DNA from: Halopiger xanaduensis SH-6
GTDB taxonomy: Archaea > Halobacteriota > Halobacteria > Halobacteriales > Natrialbaceae
Direction: 5' to 3'
Length of the DNA stretch: 64,000 nucleotides
Assembly (NCBI RefSeq): GCF_000217715.1
Contig: NC_015666.1
Span: 2,802,270 to 2,866,269 of the forward strand
The notes beneath the pieces were generated by a model, which was not told the DNA's origin, did no database searches, and worked only from the letters and a program-made list of their open reading frames with translations. The translations under genes and the position numbers were made by a program. Shown here piece by piece: positions 25,628-34,968 of the stretch. The stretch's first letter is position 1; each line of letters opens with the position of its first letter.

Positions 25628-26917
25628 ATGTACGACGAACTCATCGACAGCGGCGATCTGCCGCTCGCCCGCAAGTCCGTCCTCCCGGGAACCGGCTTTT
25701 TCCTGCCCGACACGGTCGAGGAGGACTTAGAAGAAGAGCAGGCGGCCGCCGCCCTCGAGGGGGCCGAGGTCGCGGTTATCGCCGACCCCGACGCCGACGG
25801 GCTGGCCTGCGTCGCCCTGATTCGGGAGGCCTACGACGACGTGCAGAACGTTCCCGAACCGGACGACGAGGCTGCGGACGGTGACGAGAACGACGCGTCC
25901 ACAGAGGCGTCGGACGCGGCCGACGCCGTCGATGACGCTGAAGAGGCAGCCGTCGGCCTCACCGGCGACGAGGTCGAGAGCCCGCTCGAGGAACCCGAGC
26001 CGACGCCCCACGAGGTCGCCCTGATCCCGGCGAGCCCCCACGACGTCGAGGACGCGATCGCGCGGGTCGCCGAGTACGGCGACGACGGGATCGAACTGTT
26101 CGTCTGCGACCTCGCGCCGGACAGGTACGAGTACGTCGAGGACGAACTCGAGGCGGCCCTCGAGACCGCCTCCTCGGTCGCGTGGTACGACCACCACCAG
26201 TGGGACGACGAGGTCGCGCAGGCAGTTCGCGACGCCGGCGTCGACCTCGTGATCGGCGACTCCGACGAGGAGTGTTCGGCCGACGTCGTCTACCGCTCGC
26301 TCGAGTACGACTTCTCGCCGATGTACGAAGAACTGGCAGCCGTGACGCGGGATCACGACCTCTGGCTGCGCGAGGACCCTCGTAGCGACGATCTGGCGGA
26401 CTACGCGTACTGGACCGACCCTGCCGAGTACGTCGAGGTCGTCCGCGAGTACGGCGTGGACCTCCCTGACTGGGTCCACGAATACATCTCCGAGCGCCGC
26501 GTCGAGAAGGAGGCGCTGATCGACCGCGCGATCGCGCGCGCCGAGTACCGCGAGATCGGCGGCTACACCGTCGGCGTCACCTACGGCCGCTGTTCGCAAA
26601 ACGAGGTCGCCGAAGCGATGCGCGAGGAGGGCGCCGACGCCTCGGTGATCGTCAAACCCGCCGGCTCCGCCTCGATCCGGGGAACCGACGAGTTCGACCG
26701 CTGCCACGAGGTCGCAGGGAGGGTTAACGGCGGCGGCCACCCCAAGGCCGCGGGCTGCAAACCCGACATCTACGACGACATGCTCGACTTCGCGAACCAC
26801 TGGACCTCCCGCGGGGCGGTGACGAAGCAGGTCATCCTCGACGCGTTCCGCGAGGTCGTCGCGGATGAGGAAAGCGAGACTCCGGACGACGCGGACGCCG
26901 ACGAAACCGCCGCGTAA
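25628..26917 (+). CDS. DHH/DHHA1 family phosphoesterase (RecJ-like)
   Basis: 429 residues. Manganese-dependent phosphoesterase of the RecJ/NrnA superfamily. Motifs: IADPDADGLACVAL (motif I, about 57-70), LFVCDLAPDR (motif II), WYDHHQWDD (DHH motif III, about 186) and the DHHA1 signature VNGGGHPKAAGCKP near residue 365. An acidic haloarchaeal insertion sits at about 78-125. It may act as an ssDNA/RNA exonuclease or a small-nucleotide phosphodiesterase; the sequence does not decide. The C-terminus is acidic. Confidence 0.85.
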   Translation: MYDELIDSGDLPLARKSVLPGTGFFLPDTVEEDLEEEQAAAALEGAEVAVIADPDADGLACVALIREAYDDVQNVPEPDDEAADGDENDASTEASDAADAVDDAEEAAVGLTGDEVESPLEEPEPTPHEVALIPASPHDVEDAIARVAEYGDDGIELFVCDLAPDRYEYVEDELEAALETASSVAWYDHHQWDDEVAQAVRDAGVDLVIGDSDEECSADVVYRSLEYDFSPMYEELAAVTRDHDLWLREDPRSDDLADYAYWTDPAEYVEVVREYGVDLPDWVHEYISERRVEKEALIDRAIARAEYREIGGYTVGVTYGRCSQNEVAEAMREEGADASVIVKPAGSASIRGTDEFDRCHEVAGRVNGGGHPKAAGCKPDIYDDMLDFANHWTSRGAVTKQVILDAFREVVADEESETPDDADADETAA

Positions 26918-27032
26918 TCGTCATCCACAATCCAAACACTGCGTTTTCGGTCGCTCTGGGCCTACTCGGGCTCGTTCTCCCTCGAGCTCCGACGTGATCC
27001 GCGAGTATCATCATTCGGTTGTCATAGCACGT

Positions 27033-27042
27033 CCCTTAAGCC
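27033..27042 (+). promoter_or_regulatory. TATA box of the TFB gene
   Basis: CCCTTAAGCC centred about 27 bases before the ATG at 27065, indicating a leaderless message. An in-frame TTG at 27053 is too close to the box to be used. Confidence 0.55.
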
Positions 27043-27064
27043 ACTGGGACGGTTGTATCGGGTT

Positions 27065-28036
27065 ATGGATAGGCTCACCCGGCAGCGAACGCGCGACTCC
27101 GAAACGACACAGGAACGCGAGAACGAGCAGGATACGGCGGCTGAACGGGTGTGCCCGGAATGTAACTCCGACAGCCTCGTCAGGAGCGAGGACCAGCGAG
27201 AACTCGTCTGCGACGACTGCGGGCTCGTCGTCGAGGAGTCGAACATCGATCGCGGGCCGGAGTGGCGCGCGTTCAACCACTCCGAGCGACAGAGCAAGTC
27301 CCGCGTCGGCGCGCCGACCACCCAGGCGATGCACGACAAGGGGCTGACCACCCAGATCGACTGGAAGAACACGGACGCCTACGGCCGCTCGCTGTCGGCG
27401 GACAAGCGCAGCCAGATGCGCCGGCTCCGCAAGTGGCAGGAACGCATCCGCACGAAAGACGCCGGCGAACGGAACCTCCAGTCCGCGTTAAGCGAGATCG
27501 ACCGCATGTCGAGCGCGCTCGGCATCCCGCGATCGGTCCGCGAGGTCGCCAGCGTCGTCTACCGACGGGCGCTCTCCGAGGACCTGATCCGCGGCCGCTC
27601 GATCGAGGGCGTCGCCACCGGCTGCCTCTACGCCGCCTGCCGCCAGGAGGGCATCCCGCGGAGTCTCGAGGAGGTCGCCGAGGTATCCCGAGTCGAACGA
27701 AAGGAGATCGGGCGCACGTACCGGTACGTGGCCCAGGAGCTGAGTCTGGAACTGAAGCCGGTCGATCCCCAGGAGTACGTCCCGCGGTTCTGCTCGGAGC
27801 TCGATCTGAGCGAGGAGGTCACGGCGAAGACGCGAGAGATCATCCAGGTCACGGCGGAGAAGGGCCTGCTCTCCGGGAAGTCGCCGACGGGGTACGCTGC
27901 CGCCGCGATCTACGCCGCGTCGCTGCTGTGCAACGAGAAGAAGACCCAGCGCGAGGTCGCGGAGGTCGCCCAGGTGACGGAGGTCACCATCCGGAACCGG
28001 TATCAGGAACAGATCGAAGCGATGGGCATCCACTGA
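27065..28036 (+). CDS. tfb: Transcription initiation factor TFB
   Basis: 323 residues. Recruits RNA polymerase to TBP-bound promoters and reads the BRE. An N-terminal zinc ribbon (CPECNSDSL and CDDCGLVVEE, about residues 32-55) is followed by the B-finger (DRGPEWRAFNHSERQSKSRVGAPTT), then two cyclin-like repeats (about 125-215 and 220-315). Both repeats and the C-terminal helix-turn-helix (QREVAEVAQVTEVTIRNRYQE) are complete. Haloarchaea encode several TFB paralogues, so the number cannot be assigned here. Confidence 0.96.
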   Translation: MDRLTRQRTRDSETTQERENEQDTAAERVCPECNSDSLVRSEDQRELVCDDCGLVVEESNIDRGPEWRAFNHSERQSKSRVGAPTTQAMHDKGLTTQIDWKNTDAYGRSLSADKRSQMRRLRKWQERIRTKDAGERNLQSALSEIDRMSSALGIPRSVREVASVVYRRALSEDLIRGRSIEGVATGCLYAACRQEGIPRSLEEVAEVSRVERKEIGRTYRYVAQELSLELKPVDPQEYVPRFCSELDLSEEVTAKTREIIQVTAEKGLLSGKSPTGYAAAAIYAASLLCNEKKTQREVAEVAQVTEVTIRNRYQEQIEAMGIH

Positions 28037-28072
28037 CTGCCGTCCCCGCCGTTCGGCAGTCGTAGCGTGTTT
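28035..28072 (+). terminator. Stem-loop plus T-run after the TFB gene
   Basis: GACTGCCG (28035-28042) pairs with CGGCAGTC (28054-28061) over an 11-base loop, and a T4 run follows at about 28068, with a T5 run near 28090. It lies between convergent tfb and a membrane-protein gene. Archaeal termination mainly needs the T-run; the hairpin may protect the 3' end. Confidence 0.5.
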
Positions 28073-28122
28073 TCCAGCTTGCCGAGCCGTTTTTCCGATT
28101 ATCTTGTCACACTACTACTCGG

Positions 28123-28824
28123 TTACTGCCTTGAGGCGAAGTATCGCATCACCAGTTGTAACACGTGGACGAAGACGCCGGCGACGGCGACGTAGACGCC
28201 GATCGTCTGGAGGCCGACGGACGCGTCGCGGTTGTCCCGAACCTGCCAGATCTCGTAGCCCAGCCGCAGCAGGAAGCCGAGGAAGACGAGCACGAAACCG
28301 ACGACCAGCAGTTCCGAGAGGACGAACGAGCCGATGGCGATGACGGCGATCCCGCCGAGGAACGCGTAGTTGGCGAACTTCCCCCAGTGTTCGAACGTCG
28401 TCGACCGCGCGTAGACGTAGCCGGCGATCAGCGCCGTCAGAACGGCGGTAACGATCGCCGTCACGCCGAGGATCGTGAGTGCGCTGTCAGGCGGGGCGAA
28501 CCGCAGCACGCCCGCGCCGAAGATTCCGAACGCGAGTTGCAACACGACGACGCCGACGAAGGCGATTCCCGTGTCGCCGCCCTTGACGCCGCGCTCGGCG
28601 ATCAACTGGCCGCCCGTGATCGCCACGCCGTAGACGATCACGCCGAGGATCGGCGCGGTCCCGAACAGGAAGTCGTTGATCGCTGCGAGCGGCGTCCCCA
28701 CGAAGGCGTACATCACCGCGACGTTGATCGCCATCAGCAGGCTCGCGCCGCCGATCACGCGACCGTCGCGACTCGAGAGGCCGAATCCGCGCTCGGTTCG
28801 CTGAGCCGTGTCGACGGAGCTCAT
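28123..28824 (-). CDS. Bax-inhibitor-1-like seven-helix membrane protein
   Basis: 233 residues from the ATG at 28824. About seven hydrophobic helices, with a last segment ending IYVAVAGVFVHVLQLVMRYFA-like (GVYVAVAGVFVHVLQL, then MRYFASRQ) and a preceding YVYARSTTFEHWGKFANYAFLGGIAVIAIGSF, resembling the BI-1/YccA family pattern. The family includes pH-sensitive calcium-leak channels in bacteria, but function in haloarchaea is unknown. Assignment is by overall pattern, so moderate confidence. Confidence 0.65.
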   Translation of the reverse strand: MSSVDTAQRTERGFGLSSRDGRVIGGASLLMAINVAVMYAFVGTPLAAINDFLFGTAPILGVIVYGVAITGGQLIAERGVKGGDTGIAFVGVVVLQLAFGIFGAGVLRFAPPDSALTILGVTAIVTAVLTALIAGYVYARSTTFEHWGKFANYAFLGGIAVIAIGSFVLSELLVVGFVLVFLGFLLRLGYEIWQVRDNRDASVGLQTIGVYVAVAGVFVHVLQLVMRYFASRQ

Positions 28825-28952
28825 AGTGGTATCTACCGTCAACTAGGCCGTCGAGGCGGAAAAACAGCGACCTTGCCGTCGGCGGCGTTCTCGGCAGCCG
28901 GCGGCGGTCGCTCGAGATCGAGAAATGCGACCGGAAACTGGTCGCTGCGGCC

Positions 28953-29414
28953 TTACAGCTCCTCGGGTTCGGCCGGATCGCGTTCGGGTTCGGGGTTCCA
29001 CTTGTCGGAGTAGGCGGTGCCGCACTCGCACTGGACGTACGCGTGGATGACGTCGCCCTCGGCGTAGATGCCGCCGACGTCGTCGTTTTGCTCCTCCGCG
29101 AAGGCGAAGACGAACTTCGGTTCGTGGTCGCCCTCGCTGTCGCCGGGCGTTTCGGGACAGGTGCCGCCGGTGAGATCGGCGTCGACGATGCCCTCGTTAG
29201 CCATCGCCGACTTGGCGAACTGCATCGCGCCCGTGCCGGTCGCCGCCTGGAACGCGTTCCGTCCGCTCTCGCCGTCGACGACGATCAGCGTGCCGCCCTC
29301 GACGGACTCGCCGAACTGCTCGAGGCGGTCGTCGTCGACGAACGAGTCGGCCAGATAGAGCGCGACGTCGTCCGGCCGGTCGCCGGCCAGAAACTCCGAA
29401 CGTGGGTCACTCAT
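28953..29414 (-). CDS. DUF5807-type haloarchaeal protein
   Basis: 153 residues from the ATG at 29414. Begins [29 protein letters not shown], includes [31 protein letters not shown], and ends with a half zinc-like motif [16 protein letters not shown]. Acidic, soluble, no membrane segment. I recall it as DUF5807. Function unknown. It sits just left of the taxis block, divergent from the first transducer. Confidence 0.7.
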   Translation of the reverse strand: MSDPRSEFLAGDRPDDVALYLADSFVDDDRLEQFGESVEGGTLIVVDGESGRNAFQAATGTGAMQFAKSAMANEGIVDADLTGGTCPETPGDSEGDHEPKFVFAFAEEQNDDVGGIYAEGDVIHAYVQCECGTAYSDKWNPEPERDPAEPEEL

Positions 29415-29542
29415 GCCCCGAAATCGGCGCCGGACGCGGATAAAAGTCGCGCACCGGCGCCACGGCGTCGATCTCGACGGACCGGAGGAACGACCGCAGC
29501 GACTACCCGCATTCGGCGGCGCGACCGTGCGACGGCAGCCCA

Positions 29543-29554
29543 CGAACTAGTTCG
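29543..29554. promoter_or_regulatory. Perfect 12-base palindrome upstream of the globin-type transducer
   Basis: CGAACTAGTTCG is self-complementary and lies 12 bases before the TATA box (29566-29575) of the transducer gene, a place where an activator or repressor dimer could bind. Confidence 0.35.
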
Positions 29555-29565
29555 ATCTGCAACAA

Positions 29566-29575
29566 CACTTATCCC
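29566..29575 (+). promoter_or_regulatory. TATA box of the globin-type transducer gene
   Basis: CACTTATCCC, centred about 28 bases before the ATG at 29598, giving a leaderless transcript. Confidence 0.55.
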
Positions 29576-29597
29576 CCTGACCTTCACTTTTATCGGT

Positions 29598-31235
29598 ATG
29601 TCTAGATCGGACCGTCAATCGTCCCGTCTCGACGCGGCTCGCGAGGCCGTCGTCGAACCCGATGCCGTCTCTCGGGACGATGTCTCCCGCGCGAAGGACC
29701 TCGCCGGCCTGCAGTCGGCCGACGAGCGCCGCCTCGAGTCGATGTCTCACCTGTTCGACGCCGTCAGCGACGAACTCGCTGCCGCGTCCGTCGATGCGGT
29801 CCGTTCCCAGTCGGATATCGATATCGGCGCGGCGCTCGAGCGGACCGGGTCCGACGAAGCCGCTCTCGAGCGAAGCCGACGCGAAGCCCTTGAGGGGGCT
29901 ACGGACGGCGAGTACGACGCCGACTTTTTCGACCGTCGGCTGCGCGGGGACGACGTGGCGGCGCTGCTGTCGGCCGGCCCCGACGTCTATCTCGGCTCGT
30001 TCGGCGTTCAGTACGAGCGGCTGTTCGAGGAGATCGCGGCCGATGTCGTGGCTCGCTACGAGGATGCGGACGACGGCACGTCCGACGACCGTGCAACCGA
30101 CGGCGGCGTCGCCGCCGCGCCCGCGACCGACAACGGGACCCTCGAGCGGGCGGTCGACGACGCCCTCAACCGGGCGCTGTCGGCCGTCCGACTGTCGATG
30201 GTCGACCAGCAACTCGCGCTGCGAGCGCGCTCGAGCGCCCAGGAGGCACGGATCGACGCCTACGAAGCGCAACTCGCGGAGTACGAGCAGCGACTCGAGG
30301 AGTACGAAGCTGAAATCGAAGCGCAGGACCGAACGCGGGAGGATCTCGCGGACGCGCGCCGGAGCATGGAGAACACGCTCGAGGAAGTCGCCGAAGCGAC
30401 CGACGACGTCGCGGACGGCGCCGACGAGATCGACGACCTCACCGCCGAACAGTCCGACTCGATGAGCGAAATCGCGAGCGAAATCTCCGGGCTCTCGGCG
30501 ACCGTCGAGGAGATCGCCTCGAACGCCGAGGAGGTCAGCGCGACCAGCGAACAGGCCGAATCGGTCGCGAGCGACACGACCGAGACCGCCGAGGAGGCCA
30601 TCGACAAGATGGAGGGCGTCCAGGAGGCGGCCGACGAGGTCACCGAGGACGTCGAGAACCTCCGCGAGGGCGTCCAGCGCATCGACGAGATCGTCGACGT
30701 CATCAACGACATCGCCGACCAGACCAACCTGCTCGCGCTGAACGCCTCGATCGAGGCCGCGACCGCCGGTGAGGCGGGCGACGGGTTCGCCGTGGTGGCC
30801 AATGAAGTCAAGAGCCTCGCCGAGGAATCCCAGGACGAAGCGACGAACATCGAACGCATGGTCGACCGGATTCAGGCCGACACCGAGGAAACCGTCGACA
30901 GCCTCGAGACGGCGAACGCGGAGATCGACGACGGCGTCGAGCTGGTCGAAGAGACCGTCGACAACCTCGGCCGGATCGAGGAGGCGGTCGCCGAAGCCAG
31001 TACCGGCATTCGCGAGGTCGCGACCGCGACCGACGATCAGGCTGCGAGCACCGAGGAGGTCGCGAGCATGACCGACAGCGCGATGGAACGATCGCAGGAG
31101 ATCGCCGACGAAGTCGAGACCATCGTCGCGACGACCGCGGACGCGAGCGACCTCGTCGAGGAAATCGACGCCGAGCTCGACCGACTCGAACTCGAGGACG
31201 GGACGGGCGTCGAAGCCGGAACCAATCGGAAGTGA
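29598..31235 (+). CDS. Soluble methyl-accepting taxis transducer with globin-like N-terminal domain (HemAT-like)
   Basis: 545 residues, no membrane segment. Residues about 38-215 follow the protoglobin pattern of HemAT aerotaxis sensors: [62 protein letters not shown]. In HemAT the haem-ligand His lies ten residues before the YLG-type aromatic; here that position is Ala121, so canonical haem binding looks lost. Residues about 215-545 are the cytoplasmic signalling coiled coil, with the conserved hairpin tip [38 protein letters not shown] that contacts CheA and CheW. It overlaps or closely precedes cheW, so the two are cotranscribed. Confidence 0.85.
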   Translation: MSRSDRQSSRLDAAREAVVEPDAVSRDDVSRAKDLAGLQSADERRLESMSHLFDAVSDELAAASVDAVRSQSDIDIGAALERTGSDEAALERSRREALEGATDGEYDADFFDRRLRGDDVAALLSAGPDVYLGSFGVQYERLFEEIAADVVARYEDADDGTSDDRATDGGVAAAPATDNGTLERAVDDALNRALSAVRLSMVDQQLALRARSSAQEARIDAYEAQLAEYEQRLEEYEAEIEAQDRTREDLADARRSMENTLEEVAEATDDVADGADEIDDLTAEQSDSMSEIASEISGLSATVEEIASNAEEVSATSEQAESVASDTTETAEEAIDKMEGVQEAADEVTEDVENLREGVQRIDEIVDVINDIADQTNLLALNASIEAATAGEAGDGFAVVANEVKSLAEESQDEATNIERMVDRIQADTEETVDSLETANAEIDDGVELVEETVDNLGRIEEAVAEASTGIREVATATDDQAASTEEVASMTDSAMERSQEIADEVETIVATTADASDLVEEIDAELDRLELEDGTGVEAGTNRK

Positions 31236-31240
31236 GCCAC

Positions 31241-31696
31241 ATGTCAACGACGAAATCGAACCGACCGACTGCGGACGAGGAGGACAGAACGAGCACCCAC
31301 GTGCTCGAGTTTAGCCTGGGCGAGAACCGCTACTGCGTCGACATCGGCTACGTGGCGGAGATCGTCGACACCAACCAGCTGACGGCGGTGCCGAACACGC
31401 CGGACCACGTCGAGGGCGTCATGGATCTGCGCGGCGAGACGACGAAGATCGTCAATCTTCGGCGGATCTTCGGCGAGACGGACGACGACTCGGCGATCGG
31501 CAACCGGATCATCGTCTTCAAGCGCAAGCGCGGCTCCAACGAGCGCATCGGCTGGCTCGCCGACGAAGTCTACCAGGTCGAGGAAGTCTGGACCGACACG
31601 GTCGACACCTCGGTCGACGGGGAAGGGATCGCCGGCGTCATCCGGCGAGACGACGAGTTCGTGTTCTGGATCGATCCGACCAGCGTTCGGATCTGA
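31241..31696 (+). CDS. cheW: Chemotaxis coupling protein CheW
   Basis: 151 residues from the ATG; a GTG at 31232, overlapping the transducer stop, would add three residues. Single CheW domain (HVLEFSLGENRYCVDIGYVAEIVDTNQLTAVPNTPDHVEGVMDLRGETTKIVNL), linking transducers to CheA. The core motif VMDLRGE is intact. Its position directly after the globin-type transducer suggests coexpression. It is a normal-sized CheW, unlike the long paralogue at 33760. Confidence 0.92.
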   Translation: MSTTKSNRPTADEEDRTSTHVLEFSLGENRYCVDIGYVAEIVDTNQLTAVPNTPDHVEGVMDLRGETTKIVNLRRIFGETDDDSAIGNRIIVFKRKRGSNERIGWLADEVYQVEEVWTDTVDTSVDGEGIAGVIRRDDEFVFWIDPTSVRI

Positions 31697-31818
31697 GTTC
31701 GGTCAGTTTGCTGTTCTCGAAGCCCCGCAACGATAGTGAGCGGGCCGTCCAGTCGGTTTGCATCAGTTGAGCGGAAACGACGGAAAGAGAGCGAAGAAAT
31801 CAACCGCGAGCGACCGCG

Positions 31819-33504
31819 TTAGACGTCGTCGGTCTGTAACTCGTCGACTCGCGCCATGAGCGTCTCGATCGTCTGGTTCTGGTGATCGGTCGCCGCCACG
31901 ATCCGCTCGGCGGCCGCCTCGCTCTCGTCCGACCGGTCGCGGACGGTCTCCATCGTCGACGTGAGCTCCTCGATGCTGGCCGTCTGATCGTCGATCACCC
32001 GCGCGACTTCGGAGATACCGTTAGCCGCCTCGTCGACCGAGTCGGCGATGTCCTCGAGCGAGGTGAGCACGGCCTCGATCTGTTCGTCGGCGTGTTCGAT
32101 CCGCTCGTGGGACTGTTCGACGGCGTCGGTCGTGTCTTCCGACTGGGCCTGCAACTCGTCGAGGCTCTTCGTGATCTCCTCGGTGTGTTCCTGGGTCTCG
32201 TCGGCGAGTTTCTTGACCTGGTCGGCGACGACGGCGAACCCGTTGCCGCTCTCGCCGGCCCGCGCGGCTTCGATGTTCGCGTTGAGCGCCAGCAGATTCG
32301 TCTGGTCGGCGACGTCGGAGATGACCTCGACGACGTCCCCGATCTCGTTCATCTTCTCGGCTAAGGCGTCGACGCTCTCGCGGAGTTCGTCCCCGATCGC
32401 GACGACGTCTTCGGTCGCCTCGCGCGCGTCCTCGCCCGCGTCGAGGCCCTGCTCGACGGCTTCTCTCGCCGTCCGCGCCGCGGAGTCGACCTCGTCGGCC
32501 TGGGCCGCAACCTCCTCCATGCCCGCCGCGAACGACTGCATCTCGTCGACCGAGTCCTCGAGCAGCCCGTGCTGTTCGGTGACGTTCCCGGCGATCTCGT
32601 CGGCCGCGTCGTTCGCTTCGTCGACGGCCGAGCGCATCTCGGTCGCCTGCTCGGTGACCCGGCCGGTGAGCGTCTCTAAGTTGTCGGCCATCCCGTTGAC
32701 CGCGTCGACGACGTCGACTAGATCGTCGTCGAGCGCGTCGAAATCGTCGCTGCGCTCGGCGCGGGCGGTGAGGTCCCCGTCGCTGATCTCGTTTGCCGTC
32801 GTGCGAATCTCCTGGACCAGATCGACCGTCGCGTCCCGCTCGTTGACGATGTCGGTGCGGTCGATGACGACCTCGATGACGCCGATCAGATCGTCGCCGT
32901 CGTACAGCGGCGTCGCCGAAAAGTCGATGTGCTTCTCGTCGCCGTGGCGGTCGACCATCGTGCTGGTGTCGCCGTACCGATTCCGATCGGGATCGCGGTG
33001 CTCGACGCCGTACTCGAGGTGCGCGCGCTCGGGGGCCTGCAACACCTTGTCCGCGAGCGTGTCCGCGCGACGCCCGTCCGGGTAGAAGTGTTCCGAGGCG
33101 TGTTCGTGGCCGACCGCTTCGGTCCGGTCGACGCCGGTCAGTTCGGCCAGGGCCGCGTTCCACTCGACGATGGTGCCGTCGGCGTCCAGGATGAAGGTCG
33201 GGACGCCGGTGCCGTCGAACAGTTGCTGGTAGCCGGCGCGTCGCAGCGTCCCGGCATCGTTCACGGCGGCCGCGTCGGGCTCGCCATCCGTCCCGACTTC
33301 CTCGTCCCCCTCACCCGTCGCCGGTCGGTCGGCTGCGGCCGTCGTCGCCGGTCGATTGCCGCCGTCGGTCCGGTGCCGTCGGTTCGGTCGACGATCCCCG
33401 CGGTCGCCGCTCGCCGAACTTCCGTCGCGATCGCCGTTCCCTCCCGAGGAACTGTCAGTTTGTCGTCGTGATTCGGGCCGGTCGTTACTACCCATTCGGT
33501 CCAT
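31819..33504 (-). CDS. Soluble PAS-domain methyl-accepting taxis transducer with basic low-complexity N-terminus
   Basis: 561 residues, no membrane segment. Residues 1-85 are Arg/Gly/Ser/Asp-rich and probably disordered, unusually basic for a haloarchaeon. A PAS domain follows at about 90-220 (YQQLFDGTGVPTFILDADGTIVEWNAAL, then HIDFSATPLYDGDDLIGVIEVVIDRT), expected to sense a redox or small-molecule cue. A HAMP-like segment (about 235-285) connects to the signalling coiled coil with tip [37 protein letters not shown]. Divergent TATA box at 33535-33545. Sits beside the ParA-CheW pair. Confidence 0.9.
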   Translation of the reverse strand: MDRMGSNDRPESRRQTDSSSGGNGDRDGSSASGDRGDRRPNRRHRTDGGNRPATTAAADRPATGEGDEEVGTDGEPDAAAVNDAGTLRRAGYQQLFDGTGVPTFILDADGTIVEWNAALAELTGVDRTEAVGHEHASEHFYPDGRRADTLADKVLQAPERAHLEYGVEHRDPDRNRYGDTSTMVDRHGDEKHIDFSATPLYDGDDLIGVIEVVIDRTDIVNERDATVDLVQEIRTTANEISDGDLTARAERSDDFDALDDDLVDVVDAVNGMADNLETLTGRVTEQATEMRSAVDEANDAADEIAGNVTEQHGLLEDSVDEMQSFAAGMEEVAAQADEVDSAARTAREAVEQGLDAGEDAREATEDVVAIGDELRESVDALAEKMNEIGDVVEVISDVADQTNLLALNANIEAARAGESGNGFAVVADQVKKLADETQEHTEEITKSLDELQAQSEDTTDAVEQSHERIEHADEQIEAVLTSLEDIADSVDEAANGISEVARVIDDQTASIEELTSTMETVRDRSDESEAAAERIVAATDHQNQTIETLMARVDELQTDDV

Positions 33505-33534
33505 TGTTTACTACCCACATGGTCGAACCTTCAC

Positions 33535-33545
33535 TATTTAAAATC
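33535..33545 (-). promoter_or_regulatory. TATA box of the PAS transducer gene
   Basis: ATTTTAAATAG on the minus strand, centred about 35 bases from the ATG at 33504; leader of roughly 8 bases predicted. Confidence 0.5.
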
Positions 33546-33669
33546 ACTGGCGGAACGAACGTCATTCCCCCGTCCGCAATTCCCGAAGGATCGATTCTAC
33601 CGTCGGATTCCGACGCGGCGAGTGCTGACGTCGAGCCTCGACGCTCGAGGGAAACGCGCTCCGGGATCG

Positions 33670-33687
33670 CGACTCGACGGCGAGTCG
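33670..33687. terminator. Hairpin downstream of the long cheW gene
   Basis: CGACTCG (33670-33676) pairs with CGAGTCG (33681-33687) around a four-base loop. On the minus strand T-rich stretches (TTCTTTCG, GTTTTCG at about 33725-33745) precede it, right after the cheW stop. Together they may end the parA-cheW transcript. Confidence 0.35.
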
Positions 33688-33759
33688 AGCCACTCCGCTA
33701 CTGGACGTGCCCCCGGCTTCGAACGAAAACTGTCGAAAGAACGATGTAATGACGGCCGG

Positions 33760-34968
33760 TCAGTTCCGGACGTAATCGCTCGGCGTGTACTCCGTCTCCG
33801 TGGTCTCGATCAGACTGTCGATATCGAGCCACGCGACCAGCGCCGTTCCGTCGTCGACGTTCTTCTTGATGATCCCCTCGACGAACTCGTGTTGGGCGTC
33901 CGTCCCGTCCATCACCGTCCCCGTCTCGTCGATCTGGGACTCGCGGTAGGTGACCGCCTGCGAAACGTCGGTCACGCGGATCCCGAGCTTCTGCTTGTCG
34001 CCGTCGCGCTCGATGACGACGATGTAGTGGTCCTCGGAGGGCTCGCTGCGTTCGACGTCGAGCATGACGGTCGGGTCGAGAACGCCCGTGATCTCGCCGC
34101 GGAGGTCGGTGACGCCGTCGATGGCTTTCGGTCCGCGGGGGAACCGGGTGATGTCTTTCATCTCGACGATCGCGCTGACCCGTCCGATCTCGATCGCGTA
34201 CCGGTTATCGTTGAGGTAGAACTCGAGCATCTGGACGGTGTCTTCCTCGTTGTGGGTCGACGCGATCAGCGAGTCGCCGCGGTCGAACACCTCCTCGCGG
34301 TCGGCCGCATCGCCGTACGTGTCGGCGTCCATGATGGCCGTCGAGTCGACGGTCGCTTCGCCGACGCGCTCGTCGACGGTGACCGTATCGGACATGCCGG
34401 CGATCGCACCCTGCAGCGACGCTTCACTCACGCCGTCAGTCGTCTCGGTGCCGGTCCCTGTTCCGGCGCCGATCCCTGTCGTCGCTGCGTTCCCGTTCGC
34501 GATCGCGGCGCCACCGGCGTCGGCCGCCGGTTCCGGTTCGGTCCGCTCCGCGGCGGTCTGCTCGAGCGGCTCCTCGGTCCCCGTCGTTTCGGTTTCGTCG
34601 TAGGAGAGCGCCTCGCCGTCGGCGTCGTCGGTCGTCGGTTCCGCCGTCGGCTGCTCCGCGTCGCCTCGATCCTGTTCCTGTCCCTTTCCCTGTTCCCGGT
34701 CCGCTTCGTCCGTCGCGTCCCGTTCGTCCCCGTCGTCCGTCCCTGCGGACGACTCGTTCGTTCCGGACGCGTCGTCGGGTTCCGACTCGACGTTCGATGT
34801 CGCCTCGTCCGAACCGGACCCGTCAGTCGCCGCGTCGGTCTCGGCCCCTGTCTCGGCCTCAACGTCGCTCTCGCTCTCGGCGTCGACTGTGCTATCGTCC
34901 GATTCGTCCGACTCTCCCTTCGATCGATTGCGGATGTCCCGAATCCGCCGCGCTCTGTCGTCGGTCAT
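33760..34968 (-). CDS. cheW: Long CheW: basic N-terminal peptide, about 220-residue acidic linker, C-terminal CheW domain
   Basis: 402 residues. The CheW domain occupies residues about 243-390 (DTVQMLEFYLNDNRYAIEIG, AIDGVTDLRGEITGVLDP), with DLRGE intact. The first 17 residues (DDRARRIRDIRNRSKG) are strongly basic. Residues 20-240 are Glu/Asp/Thr/Ala-rich and almost surely disordered. The ATG overlaps the parA stop (ATGA), so ParA and this CheW are translationally coupled. Short basic N-terminal peptides on a flexible tether are how ParB, TlpT and similar partners stimulate ParA ATPases; a link between array and ParA is inferred from this. Confidence 0.9.
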   Translation of the reverse strand: MTDDRARRIRDIRNRSKGESDESDDSTVDAESESDVEAETGAETDAATDGSGSDEATSNVESEPDDASGTNESSAGTDDGDERDATDEADREQGKGQEQDRGDAEQPTAEPTTDDADGEALSYDETETTGTEEPLEQTAAERTEPEPAADAGGAAIANGNAATTGIGAGTGTGTETTDGVSEASLQGAIAGMSDTVTVDERVGEATVDSTAIMDADTYGDAADREEVFDRGDSLIASTHNEEDTVQMLEFYLNDNRYAIEIGRVSAIVEMKDITRFPRGPKAIDGVTDLRGEITGVLDPTVMLDVERSEPSEDHYIVVIERDGDKQKLGIRVTDVSQAVTYRESQIDETGTVMDGTDAQHEFVEGIIKKNVDDGTALVAWLDIDSLIETTETEYTPSDYVRN

